In this document: one piece after another, positions 54,508 to 64,000 of the stretch
How the letters are laid out: the number at the start of each line of letters is the position of its first letter
Position numbering within the stretch: the first letter of the stretch is position 1
Assembly (NCBI GenBank): GCA_030762895.1
Contig: CM061069.1
Coordinates: forward strand, 25,415,404 to 25,479,403
Direction: 5' to 3'
DNA from: Sophora flavescens
Lineage: Eukaryota > Streptophyta > Magnoliopsida > Fabales > Fabaceae
DNA length: 64,000 nucleotides
Notes under the pieces: model-generated
What the model was told of the DNA's origin: nothing
The model's database searches: none
Seen by the model: the letters and a program-made list of their open reading frames with translations, nothing else
Position numbers and translations under genes: made by a program

Positions 54508-55765
54508 ATGCACTAGGGCATACGCAAAAGACACAATTTTCACTATTTTACGAATTATTCCAAGGGTTTTTATTACGTTTGTGATGGGGAACTAATCACC
54601 AGGGATTAGTTTGCTGTAATCGATTTCCACCGACACTTGAGGTTCCATAATTCCCAATCAAATTGCTTATCCCTTTCAATATTATGCTATATGCCTTGTT
54701 TTCTTAATTCAAGTTATATAGAACAAGTATTGTTTAATTTCGATGATTCAATGTTCCTTTACCTTGATCGCGTTTGCTTAATCCGCGTGTGTTTGATCGT
54801 GTTTGCTTAATTCATGATTCTATGTTCCTTAACCTTGATTGTGTTTGCTTAATTCACGATAGCTTTAATCCGTTTGCTTAATTCACGATAGCTTTAATCC
54901 GTTTGCTTAATCCGCGTGTGTTTGATCGCGTTTGCTGCTACAATCGAAAAGGGATTAGAATCCTCTTAGGGCATGGGAATTATTTGAATCAATGATAGTT
55001 GGGAAACCGAAACAGTAGATTAATCATTCTAGCTTATTGATAATCACTTAATTGCATTGTTTTCTTAATCGAATCTTAAACCTAACCCCCCCCAAAATCA
55101 ATTTGTAGGTTAATAATAATCCAAGAGTCCTTGAGATACGATACTCAAGTTGTCGTTCCCTAACTACAGTTTTCTTCCAATTACTCGTTTTTGACCCGTG
55201 TGCGACAGCGAATCACCTTGTCAGATGAATAGCTGTTGGCAGGTGTGGTGTTGATGTTAATCTCAGGGTTCTCAGGGGCATGATTTGTGACAGCTTTCTC
55301 AGATGGGACTTGGTTATCTTCTTCAATTGGTGGTAGAATTTATCTTGGAAATTGGGGAATGGGGGTCTCTAGCTTCCAGTTGTTGAGCTTCATCGTCTGT
55401 TTCTCCCATTGGAATTTCACAAAGCAGAATTCCCATAAGGTGTTCTCCCGCTGCACTTGTTGCTGCAGCATATCTGTGAGTTGGTCCAACTTTTGCTTTA
55501 GCATCCCAATGCGATCCTGCTGCTCTGGGTTGCTTGCTCTAGGTGGTTTACTGGCGCTTGCATCAGTCTTGTCACAGTTGGAGTACATCCTTAGGATACA
55601 ATTCATGTTAATGGGCCCTGATTTTTTCTCTAGGCCTTCTCTAGGGTTATACACCACACCTTGTTGTATGTAGAGGTCAGTGATCAAGAAGGGAAAGATC
55701 AGGTTGCCTTTCTTTTTCATTGCACAAGAGGAGACCTGGTCTTTGATCATCTTCCCCACATTGAT

Positions 55766-55828
55766 CTTCTTCTTCTTCTTCTTCTTCTTCTTTTTCTTCT
55801 TCTTCTTCTTCTTCTTCTTCTTCTTCTT
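55766..55828 (-). repeat. CTT/AAG microsatellite encoding polylysine
   Basis: Sixty-three bases of CTT with one T-rich interruption, in frame with the accessory ORF. Confidence 0.93.
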
Positions 55829-57071
55829 CATGATGTAGTACAGGAGAACTAGGCGTTCCTTTTCCACTGTTTCAAGGTGTGAAGTTAGAGAGAGAGAGCG
55901 CCTGAGAAAGTGATACCAGATCTTTGCTAAGGGCTGCATCATAGGCCTAAGAAGCTTCAGCTGACCCTCAGACTGCTGGATCCACTCTGCTCTAGCAACA
56001 GCCAAATCTTTCTTGATTTGCTGCAGCTTTTTGTCTGTCATCTTCTTCAAAATTTCCTGGTATTCATCTTCTCCATCTTCTAACCCCAGGTTCAGATTGA
56101 TTGTCCCAACAGAGAACGAGACCTTCCCACCCCATATCACTACAAAGGTTTGAGCTTCTGAACCGATGTTGGCGTAGAACTTTCTCACCAACTGGGTATA
56201 ATAACCCTCAGGGTGCTCAGCAAAGATCTTCTAGTTATGGGCCTCTATCACTTCTACCAGCTCAGCCAGGATTCCCCAATTGGGACCCTTACCATACTTG
56301 AAACCTTTCTCTGGGTGAAAATTGCGGCTTAGGGTTTCTTTTTCGAATTTCTCCCTGGCCTCAACATTTGTCCAAGAGGTGATCAGTTGGTCCTTTTCTA
56401 TTCTAAATATGGGTGTGGTATTTTTTGTGGCACGGTTCTTGATGCGGCCGCCCTTTTTGGTGGTCATTTTGGTGTGGTTGGGTGAGGTTAACGAAGAAGT
56501 GGGAGTGTTTAGGGTTATGAGGCAGAGAAAAGGGGAGAAGTTTCAGAGTGTGTAATGGGTGAGTGAAGGAGGAGAGAGGCTATTTAATGTGTCAGGGTAG
56601 GGTGTGGGTTGGTTAATTAGGGAGGTGAGGCATGGGAAAGAAGGAAATAAAGTTGGAGAGAGTGTGGGCCTGTACGGTTGGTTGATCTGTATGGGAGCCC
56701 GTGATCATCTCTCTCCACATCCCACTATTTAATTCAATTTCAAAATTTTCAAAACTGTCCAACTCACTTTAACCACAACAGACAAAAATGCACTGGCCCC
56801 CACCTTGGACCTGTGTCAGGTATTGGTTCCTATCCACAATTGTCATACATTGCACTTAGAATTTGGGAGCATGATGTAGCATTTGTTACAGCAAACCGGT
56901 TCCTTTTTCATGCTGCAGCCTGAACTCACTTCTTTCCTCCTTTACTTCCTGATTATTCACTTCTTGGCCTTGTCATATTCAAACACAATTAAACACTAAT
57001 TGAATTTATTGATGGGCTGCCTCCCATGAGTGCTTGGTTTATAAGGTCCTTAGTCAGACCATGTTGCCGCA

Positions 57072-58176
57072 TCATTCTGTGTCATCAAGAGTGGTGGTAA
57101 CCTCCATTATGTCTAAAGTTTCACCAAAATTGTGCTTGATTCTTTGTCCATTAACCTTGAATTTTGTGCCACTCTTTGCATCTAGCAAATCCACAGCTCC
57201 ATGTGGATAGACTTTCATGATTTTTAATGGGCCATACCACCTTGATTTAAGCTTGCTTGGGAAGAGCTTCAACCTTGAGTTAAACAATAGGACCTGTTCT
57301 CCTTCATGAAATGATATGTGATGGATCCTTTTGTCATGCCAAGCTTTGGTTTTTACTTTGTACGCTTCAACATTTTCATAGGAAAATAGCCCGTGTTCTT
57401 CCAGTTCATTAAGCTGCAGCATACGAGCTGCTCCAGCAGACTGAAGATCAAAGTTCGGTTTTTTAACTACCTAAAAAGCTTTGTGTTGCAATTCCAAGGG
57501 CAAATGGCAAGCCTTCCCATACACCATTTTATATGGGGACATTCCTAGGGGGGGTCTTGAATGCAGTTCTGTATGCCCACAAGGCTGCATCCAGATGTGT
57601 GGACCAATCCTTCCTTGTGGGATTAACCATCTTTTCCAAGATTCTTTTGATTTCCCTGTTAGACAACTCAACCTACCCATTAGTCTGGGGATGGTAGACA
57701 GTGGCTACTTTATGTTTAACTCCATATTTTGCAAGTAGTTTGGAAAATACTTGATTGTAAAAATGGGTTCCTTCATCACTTATGATAGCTCTAGGGGGGC
57801 CAAATCTAGAAAAAAATATTTTTGTAAGAACTTTGTCACCACCCTAGCATCATTTTTAACTGTAGCCACAACCTCCACTCATTTAGACACATAATCAATA
57901 GCTACTAGAATATAGAGATTGCCAAAGGAAGGGGGAAATGGTCCCATAAAGTCAATACCCCACACATCAAAAAGTTCAATTTCTAAAATAGTGCTCAGGG
58001 GCATTTCATTTTGTTAGATAAATTCCCTACCCTTTAGCACCTATCACAGTGTTTGACAAATTCATGTGCATCTTTAAATAGAGCAGGCCAGAATAAACCT
58101 GATTGGAGAACCTTGGCAGCAGTTCTCACGCCACCAAAGTGTCCACCATATGCTGAAGCATGGCACTGGGTCAATA
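57072..58176 (-). pseudogene. Athila-like integrase
   Basis: From the cut at 58,176: zinc motif HASAYGGHFGGVRTAAKVL with FVKHCDRC, then the core with ILVAIDYVSKWVEVVATVKN, RAIISDEGTHF and a QVELSNREIKRILEK region in shifted frames. The conserved SPYKMVYGKACHLPLELQHK (57,490) follows. The C-terminal domain runs LNELEEHGLFSYENVEAYKV, then VLLFNSRLKLFPSKLKSRW and a GAVDLLDAKSGTKFKVNGQR block, ending at 57,072. Multiple frameshifts and stops make it inactive. Confidence 0.87.
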
Positions 58177-58818
58177 TGTAACAACCTGTTTTTAAATAAA
58201 CCGTTTTAACAGTAAAAATAATTTATTTATATTTTTAATTGAGAATTAGGAAATGATTTTAGAGAAAACAAAATCATATCTGGAACTTACTCTATGGTAG
58301 GAAGCTCTGGTTAAAATTTGGGTTTAAAACTCTGACGGAAACCTGCCTGCGTTTTTTAACTAACAGTATAATTTTACACTGACAGAAAGCGCTAATTTGG
58401 CCCGAAATCTGAAATTTGTAGATTTTTTATATTTTGTCCATGAGGAAGTCTACTTTCCAAATTTTTGATCAGAAATAAAATATTATGAGTATTCGGACGA
58501 ATTTTGGCGAAAGTTCGAACAGAAAACAGTCGGTATTTTCACAGACAGCAAGATTTTAATGATCAGAAAACTTAATTTTGATTCGTGAATGAAATGGTTT
58601 ATATTTAAATCATATTTCCAACGAGTCTGGTTAGTTTGAAAATTTTCAGTCGAAAACGAAATATTATGTTTTTATTCGGGCGTAAAACCCTAATCGGGAA
58701 ACCAACGGAATCGGCAACGGAATTGCAGAGATGAAACGGGACACCAGAGGGGATGAGCTAAAGGATTACTCATCGAGAATTTATGATGCAATTAATGTTA
58801 GAAATTATGAGTTTTTCA
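58177..58818 (+). repeat. Truncated 5' LTR of G2
   Basis: Aligns with 60,608-61,250 (both end AATGTTAGAAATTATGAGTTTT), after which the sequences part. Only the U3 start remains, upstream of the TATA box. CAATA at 58,172-58,176 would be the target copy. Confidence 0.85.
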
Positions 58819-60550
58819 GTCGAATATCATAGTGTTCGCATTAAAGATATGACGACACTTTCTGTATGGAGCAAAATTTAATGTTTACAGTGACCATAAA
58901 AGTCTAAAGTATTTGTTCGACCAAATAGAGTTGAATATGAGACGGCGTAGATGGATGGAGTTTATCAAAGATTATGAGTTTGATTTACTATACCATCCTG
59001 GGATAGCGGATGCCTTGAATAGGAAATCATTGCATGTATCCGCGATGATGGTTAAAGAGTTGGAATTACTGGAACAGTTCAGAGATTTGAACTTAGCAAT
59101 GGATTTGGTTGAGGATAAAATTTTCTTAGGTATGATCACTATTAGTAGTGATTTTATGAGAGATCTTAAGGATAAACAGGTTCAGGATCTATATCTACAT
59201 GAGATAAGTAGAGGTATAGATAAGGGTAAGATTTCTGCGTTTAGTAGAGGAACAAATGGTGTACTGAGGTTTAGGGATAGAATATGTGTGCCAGAGGATT
59301 TAGAACTTAGGAAGGTGATATTAGAAGAAGCACATAAGAGTAAGTTGAGTTTTCATCCCGGATCCACTAAAATGTATCAGGATTTGAAGAAATTGTTTTG
59401 GTGGACGAGGATGAAGAAAGAGGTAGCAGAGTATGTTTTATCTTGCCTGGTGTGTCAGAAGGCTAAGATAGAGCATCAAAAGCCGACGGGTTTATTAAGA
59501 TCATCAGATATCCCAGAATGGAAATGGGATAGCATAGCTATGGATTTTGTGGTTGGATTACCACGAACTCCTAAGAGACATGATGTGATTTGGGTAATCA
59601 TTGATAGGTTGACGAAGTGTTCTCACTTCTTACCTATGGGTGAAAGTTATAGTTTGGAGAAGTTGACCCAAATTTATTTTTTAGGTTGCATGGTGTGCCA
59701 TCGAGCATTGTCTCAGACCGAGATCCTAGATTCACATCTAGATTTTGGAAACAATTGCACAATGCTTTAGGGACCAAGTTGAGGATGAGTTCTGCTTATC
59801 ATCCCCAAACAGATGGACAGTCAGAAAGGACGATTCAATCATTGGAGGATCTTTTAAGAGCTTGTGTTTTGGAACACACTGGCAGTTGGGATGAGTTCTT
59901 GCCATTGATTAAATTTACTTACAATAATAGTTTTCACAGTGTTATAGGAATGGCACCATATGAGGCTTTGTATGGTAGGAAATATGGGACCCCATTATGT
60001 TGGTATGAGATTGGTGAAAATCAAGTCTTGGGTCCAGATGTGGTGCAATAGACTACGGAACAAGTTAGGAAGATAAGGGAAAAGATGAAGGAAGCACAAG
60101 ATAGGCAAAGGAGCTAAAGTAACAAGAGAATGAGACCTTTAGAATTCCAGGAGGGTGATCACGTGTTTTAGAAAGTCACATCAAAGATTGGAATTGGCAG
60201 GGCTATCAAAACTAGAAAACTTATTCCTGGATTCATTGGACCTTTCTAGATTCTTCGAAGGATTGGTCCAGTAGCTTATCATATTGCTTTACCGCCTAAC
60301 CTTCCTAACCTTCACGACGTCTTTAACGTTTCTCAGTTGAGAAAATATCATCCTGATCCTTCACATGTTATTGAGTCTGAGTCTATACAACTGCGAGAGA
60401 ATCTAGAGTATGAGGCTCTACTTGTAAGGATAGCAGATAAAGAGATTAAGGAGCTTCGCGGTAGACAAATTCCTTTGGTTAAGGTCATATGAGATAAAAC
60501 TACTGGATATGCTACTTGGGAACATGAAACAGATATTCAACAATGATATC
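58819..60550 (+). pseudogene. G2 RNase H end and integrase
   Basis: RNase H end: VFALKI-stop-RHFLYGAKFNV with SDHKSLKYLFDQIELNM. A 220-residue open stretch then covers the zinc motif (HKSKLSFHPG ... CLVCQKAK) and the first catalytic Asp (MDFVVGLPRTP). A deletion and frameshift near 59,680 removes part of the sequence before LHGVPSSIVSDRDPRF (second Asp). AYHPQTDGQSERTIQ (Glu) and YNNSFHSVIGMAPYEALYG follow. Stops at 60,050 and later break the C-terminus, which still shows RGRQIPLVKVI and ATWE in chromodomain-like order. Confidence 0.88.
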
Positions 60551-60607
60551 CACATCTTTTGAGGTATGTAAATTCCGAGGACGGAATTTTTTTCTGAGAG
60601 GTAGTAA

Positions 60608-63600
60608 TGTAACAGCCTGTTTTTAATTATGTTGTTTTAACAATAAAAATATATTTATTTATATTTTTAATTGAGACTTAGGAAAAGTTTTTGGAGAAAA
60701 CAAAATCATATATGGAACTTACTCTACGATAGGAAGCTCTGGTTAAAATTTAGGTTTAAAACTCAGATGGAAACCGGTCTGCGTTTTTTAACAGACAATA
60801 TAATTTTATACTGACAGAAAACCCTAATTTGACCCGAAAACTGAAATTTTAGATTTTTTATATTTTTTCCGTGAGGAAGTCTACTTTCCAAATTTCTAAT
60901 CAGAAATAAAATATTATGTGTATTCGGGCGAATTTTGGCGAAAGTTCGAATGAAAAATAGTCGGTATTTTCACTGACATCAAGATTTTAATGATCAGAAA
61001 ACCTAATTTTGACTCGTGAACGAAATGGTTTATATTTAAATCATATTTCCAACTATTTTGGTTAGTTTGAAAATTTTCAGTCGAAAACGAAATATTATGC
61101 TTTTATTCGGGCGTAAAACCCTAATCGGGAAACCGACGGAATCGGTATCGGAATTGCAGTGAAAAAATGGGACACCAGAGGAGCTGAGCTACGAGATGAA
61201 TCATCAAGAATTTATGATGCAATTAATGTTAGAAATTATGAGTTTTAAGCAAAATGACCAAATTGCCCTTTTTGCTTAACCTAACCAAAGTTAAGTTAGA
61301 TTTTAACCATGGTTAAGGAACCATGGTTAGTTTGTGTGGTCTAAAATCAGTCACACCACTCAATTATTGTGAGCCACAAATAATTAACCTTAGTTAGCAA
61401 GGTAACCCTAATTAAGTTAATTATTAACTATGGTAAGCTTATATTAATTAAATATTCCTAAAAGCTATTAATCTAAGCTTAACAAACCAAACAAGGCATA
61501 AGATTACTCATATATATACCCCCCAAACCGCAGCCCCCTCCCCACTCTTTCTTCATCTTCTTCACTTCATCTTCTTCACTTAAACACATAAACTCCATTG
61601 TTAACTTTCCAAAGCTTCAAGTGTTCTTGTAACAAGCTAGCTAGGATCATCATCCTCCTTCATATCCTTCAAACTAGTGAGGTAACATGATCATCTCCTT
61701 CATTTATAAGATCTTGTTCTTCATTTTTCATGTTCTTATTCTCTTAGATCTAGAACTTTAAAGAATTCTAGAAAATTGTAGAAAAATCATAAAAATGTGA
61801 AACCAATTTCTATGATCTAGTTATGAACCTTACTTGCATTTTCCAAAAGCATGCGATCAAAATCATTTTCTTTCCTATTGAACCCTATTTGGCCGAACCT
61901 ATGTAGTTAAATGGGTTTGGTGTTTTGTTGTTTGTTTTGAAAGTTAGTGTTTGATTTGAGTTCTATAATACTTATATAGCTTAAATCCAAGAGCTTAGGT
62001 TCAACAAAAATCCCTAGCTTAATTTCCTATACAAGGCTGAAACCCTCATGAAAATGGGTTTGAGGATTTTGCCATTCTTTTTGAAAACTAATGCTTGAGT
62101 TCAGTTCTTTAGTACTTATATGATATAAGTCCAAGAGATTGTAATCAAAAACAATTTCTAGCCTATTTTAAACCTTGAGGCCGAAACCCTAACCTAGTTG
62201 GTTAGAGGATTTTGTTTCATAATTTTAACTATTAACACTTGATCTATGCTAGTGAATACTCTAGGAACTAGTATCTAAAAGATTGGATTAAGTAAATAAC
62301 CCTAGCCTCATTTTGAGTAGTTGACCGAAACTAGCACCATATGTCTATATCTAGATTTGTTTGATTAATTTGTTAATTTGTTGATTTGGTTGAAGGTGGT
62401 TTTGGTAACTTGTGGCGGGATATCGAGGATCGTCGATTTCGTATTTCCGGTAGTAACTTAGGTGGGAGAAAGAACCATTCCATCGTCGGAACCGATAAGT
62501 AGTATATAATTTATAATAATGGTGTAGGGCAACCTAAACCCTACTAGTGGTTGAGTAATCGACAATACCAAAATCGCATTGGAAACTTTTCCGCTTTACC
62601 AATGATGATTTGGGCATTGTACGTTTATCGCCTTAGGTTAATTTTATGATATTGAGGATGTTTGAATTATTATTATTAAATTGTTTGTGTTACACTGGTT
62701 GATGTATTCTACTACATGTGACGATTATTTTGGTGTTTGAATATTATATTTATTATTGTGTTTTGCCCGATCTGCTTGGGTTGATAAATTGCTTAGTTGA
62801 ATATGTCTATATCTAGATTTGTTTGATTAATTTATTAATTTGTTGATTTGGTTGAAAGTGGTTTCAGTAACTTGTGGCGGGATATTGAGGATCGTCGATT
62901 TCGTATTTCCAGTAGTAAATTAGGTGGGAGAAAGAACCATTCCATCGTTGGAACCGGTAAGGAGTATATAATTTATAATAATGGTGTAGGGCGACCTAAA
63001 CCCTACTAGTGGTTGAGTAATCGACAATACCAAAATCTCATTGGAAACTTTTCCGCTTTACCAATGACGATTTGGGAATTGTAGGTTTATCGCCTTAGGT
63101 TAGTTTTATAATATTGAGGATGTTGGAATTATTATTATTAAATTGTTTATGTTATGCTGGTTGATGTATTCTACTGCATGTGACGATTATTTTGGTGTTT
63201 GAATATTATATTTATTATTGTGTTATGCCTTATCTGCATGGGTTGATAAATTGCTTAGTTGATTTTAGGTAAAAATATATTTTGCTCGGAAGTATTTTGT
63301 TTGGGGTGAGAGCTTGAATCTAAATTAGAGGTGCCTAGCTATTATTTTATAGAAGTTATGTGATTTAGAATGTAAGTGGAGGTTATGAGGAACTTGATGC
63401 ACTAGGTTGTTATTGATAAAAGTCAGTGAGAATCATATGTTGCATTGTTGTTCATAACCGTGTATTTGAGATACACGAGGTCCGAAGTTCTAGTGGTCCA
63501 TTCCAAATTAGAAGTTAAGTTGTGCAACTATATTGTCATTGCTATGCATGAGCACCCTTGATAGAGATGAGAGAGAGAACCAGGGTGTGCACCGACGGTA

Positions 63601-64000
63601 TGGTGCTTTGTATGAGCATTCTCAGCATGGATGAGAATGTGCACCGGTGTTGGGAACGCGTCACTTGGATGACTGACTAACATTCCTAACGAGGGATGTG
63701 TGACAGGATTAGTGGTGGCCACGTCAGCATAAAGGTTTAGTTACATGAGTTGGAGGGTAGAGGATGATGTTATAAAGTATGGATGATTGTAGATTGTGAG
63801 TGATGTATGTTTGTGACTATTATTGGATTATATGCTATGAATCTTTTCTACTTATGATGATAGAACTGTTTCTTATCTCCTTATTTCTGTATTTTTGTGT
63901 ATGTCTACTTTACTATGTTAGAAGACCCGATGGAAGAATATGTTGCTGAGGAGATGGATGGAACCCGGGATGAAACGGATGTTGCTGAGGAGTTGGATGA
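60608..64000 (+). repeat. 3' LTR of G2, incomplete at the window end
   Basis: Starts TGTAACAGCCTG. It has the perfect palindrome TTAACCATGGTTAA (61,303-61,316) plus a second CCATGG unit (61,319-61,328), then TATATATA at 61,511-61,518. A 462-bp tandem duplication lies at 62,341-63,264. The last 100 bases contain an acidic repeat-like coding stretch (GTTGCTGAGGAG twice) also seen in the solo LTR near 14,760. Confidence 0.9.
62341..63264 (+). repeat. 462-bp tandem duplication within the G2 3' LTR
   Basis: Units 62,341-62,802 and 62,803-63,264 both start ATGTCTATATCTAGATTTG and carry GTGGCGGGATAT, GGATCGTCGATTTCG and GGTGTAGGGC in order, with a few percent differences. The solo LTR at 14,384-17,866 appears to have a single copy. 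Confidence 0.92.

Larger units (their letters stand above)
53964..55215 (+). mobile_element. Solo LTR, Athila-like family, 1,252 bp, TSD CCTTG
   Basis: Runs TGATAAGCC ... GCGAATCA, with exact duplications CCTTG at 53,959-53,963 and 55,216-55,220. Plus orientation is indicated by TATAAAAATG at 54,501-54,510. The same TGAT...ATCA ends are seen in the Athila-derived LTR at 31,993-33,336, but most of the sequence differs. Confidence 0.92.
53380..56467 (-). pseudogene. Athila accessory ORF (Transposase_32-like), split by a solo LTR
   Basis: Starts at the ATG at 56,467 (MTTKKGGRIKNRATKNTTPI). A stop lies at about 56,231 (VIEAHN-stop), then the domain core LVRKFYANIGSEAQTFVVIW, VSFSVGTINLNLGL. A long lysine run of about 21 codons (CTT microsatellite, 55,766-55,828) sits in the middle of the domain. 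The frame continues PRASNPEQQDRIGMLKQK and a predicted coiled coil to about 55,340. After the LTR insertion (53,964-55,215) it resumes as a Pro/Lys- and then Glu-rich acidic tail to about 53,380. The function of this ORF class is unknown, and an env-like role has been suggested. Confidence 0.72.
50541..58176 (-). mobile_element. Athila-like element, 5' part removed
   Basis: Minus-strand order: integrase (57,072-58,176), spacer with the typical GGGCTGCCTCCCATGAG motif (57,015), accessory ORF (53,380-56,467), purine tract and 3' LTR (about 50,541-51,869). The right end is cut at 58,177 by the G2 element, so the 5' LTR, gag, protease and RT are missing. A solo LTR of another family lies within the accessory ORF. 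Confidence 0.88.
58177..64000 (+). mobile_element. Gypsy element G2 (chromovirus-like), internally deleted
   Basis: The 5' LTR starts TGTAACAACCTG at 58,177 and is cut after about 640 bp, joining directly to RNase H near 58,818. gag, protease and RT are gone. Integrase follows, then a 3' LTR from 60,608 that runs off the window. By comparison with the 3,483-bp solo LTR (14,384-17,866), plus a 462-bp internal duplication here, it should end several hundred bases beyond 64,000. Confidence 0.9.

Noticed and set aside
55661..55852. Leucine-rich plus-strand protein
   Set aside because: It is the antisense of the polylysine/CTT microsatellite.
1..64000. Naming the species or genus
   Set aside because: The copia and gypsy styles and the MOCS2A sequence say eudicot, but I have no sequence signature I trust beyond that.

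Overview
This is a nuclear contig from a flowering plant, almost certainly a eudicot. It has AT-rich intergenic DNA, nested LTR retrotransposons, tRNA-Met and tRNA-Asp type primer sites and one plant-style nuclear housekeeping gene. It contains one 500-base assembly gap (6,682-7,181). I cannot name the species. I see only one intact host gene: the small sulfur-carrier subunit of molybdopterin synthase (MOCS2A/MoaD family, 11,980-12,288, + strand). Nearly everything else is transposable-element DNA, and every element protein I could read is broken by stops, frameshifts or lost catalytic residues.

Layout. 1-2,907: end of a copia LTR, then a broken accessory ORF of a large retroelement (minus strand) interrupted by a solo LTR. 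3,091-5,984: truncated copia element A1 (minus). 5,985-6,681: pieces of a gypsy LTR and of another copia RNase H, running into the gap. 7,182-14,378: the only mostly non-LTR island, with a LINE-like scrap, a 1.28-kb TIR element, MOCS2A and a 5'-truncated LINE. 14,384-17,866: a complete 3.48-kb solo LTR of gypsy family G2. 17,880-29,488: a gypsy element of family G1 (plus strand) with two 2.44-kb LTRs and a copia solo LTR nested in its integrase. 29,826-30,317: a small copia-type solo LTR.

30,318-47,333: copia element A2 (minus), split twice. A 2.76-kb Athila-derived element with inverted termini sits at 30,573-33,336, and a full-length copia element B sits at 35,477-44,436. Each insertion has an exact 5-bp target-site duplication (TSD). 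47,334-about 50,530: a fragment of a second G1-family element (minus) with a plus-strand LTR/primer-site fragment inside. About 50,541-58,176: an Athila-like element (minus) with a solo LTR inserted in its accessory ORF. 58,177 to the end: a deleted G2 gypsy element (plus).

The nest can be read as a relative timeline because insertion ends and TSDs are visible: TTGTC-type (CTTGT), ACAAC, TTCTTG, ATTTC, CTGAG and CCTTG. The most interesting recurring structure is in the LTRs. In several unrelated LTR families (two gypsy, two Athila-like, one copia), an array of short family-specific near-palindromes lies just upstream of the TATA box. A second copia family has a 25-bp tandem array in the same place. 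The other leading oddities are the Athila-derived element whose two termini are both the same LTR end in opposite orientation, and an in-frame 387-bp tandem duplication of the reverse-transcriptase catalytic core in G1.
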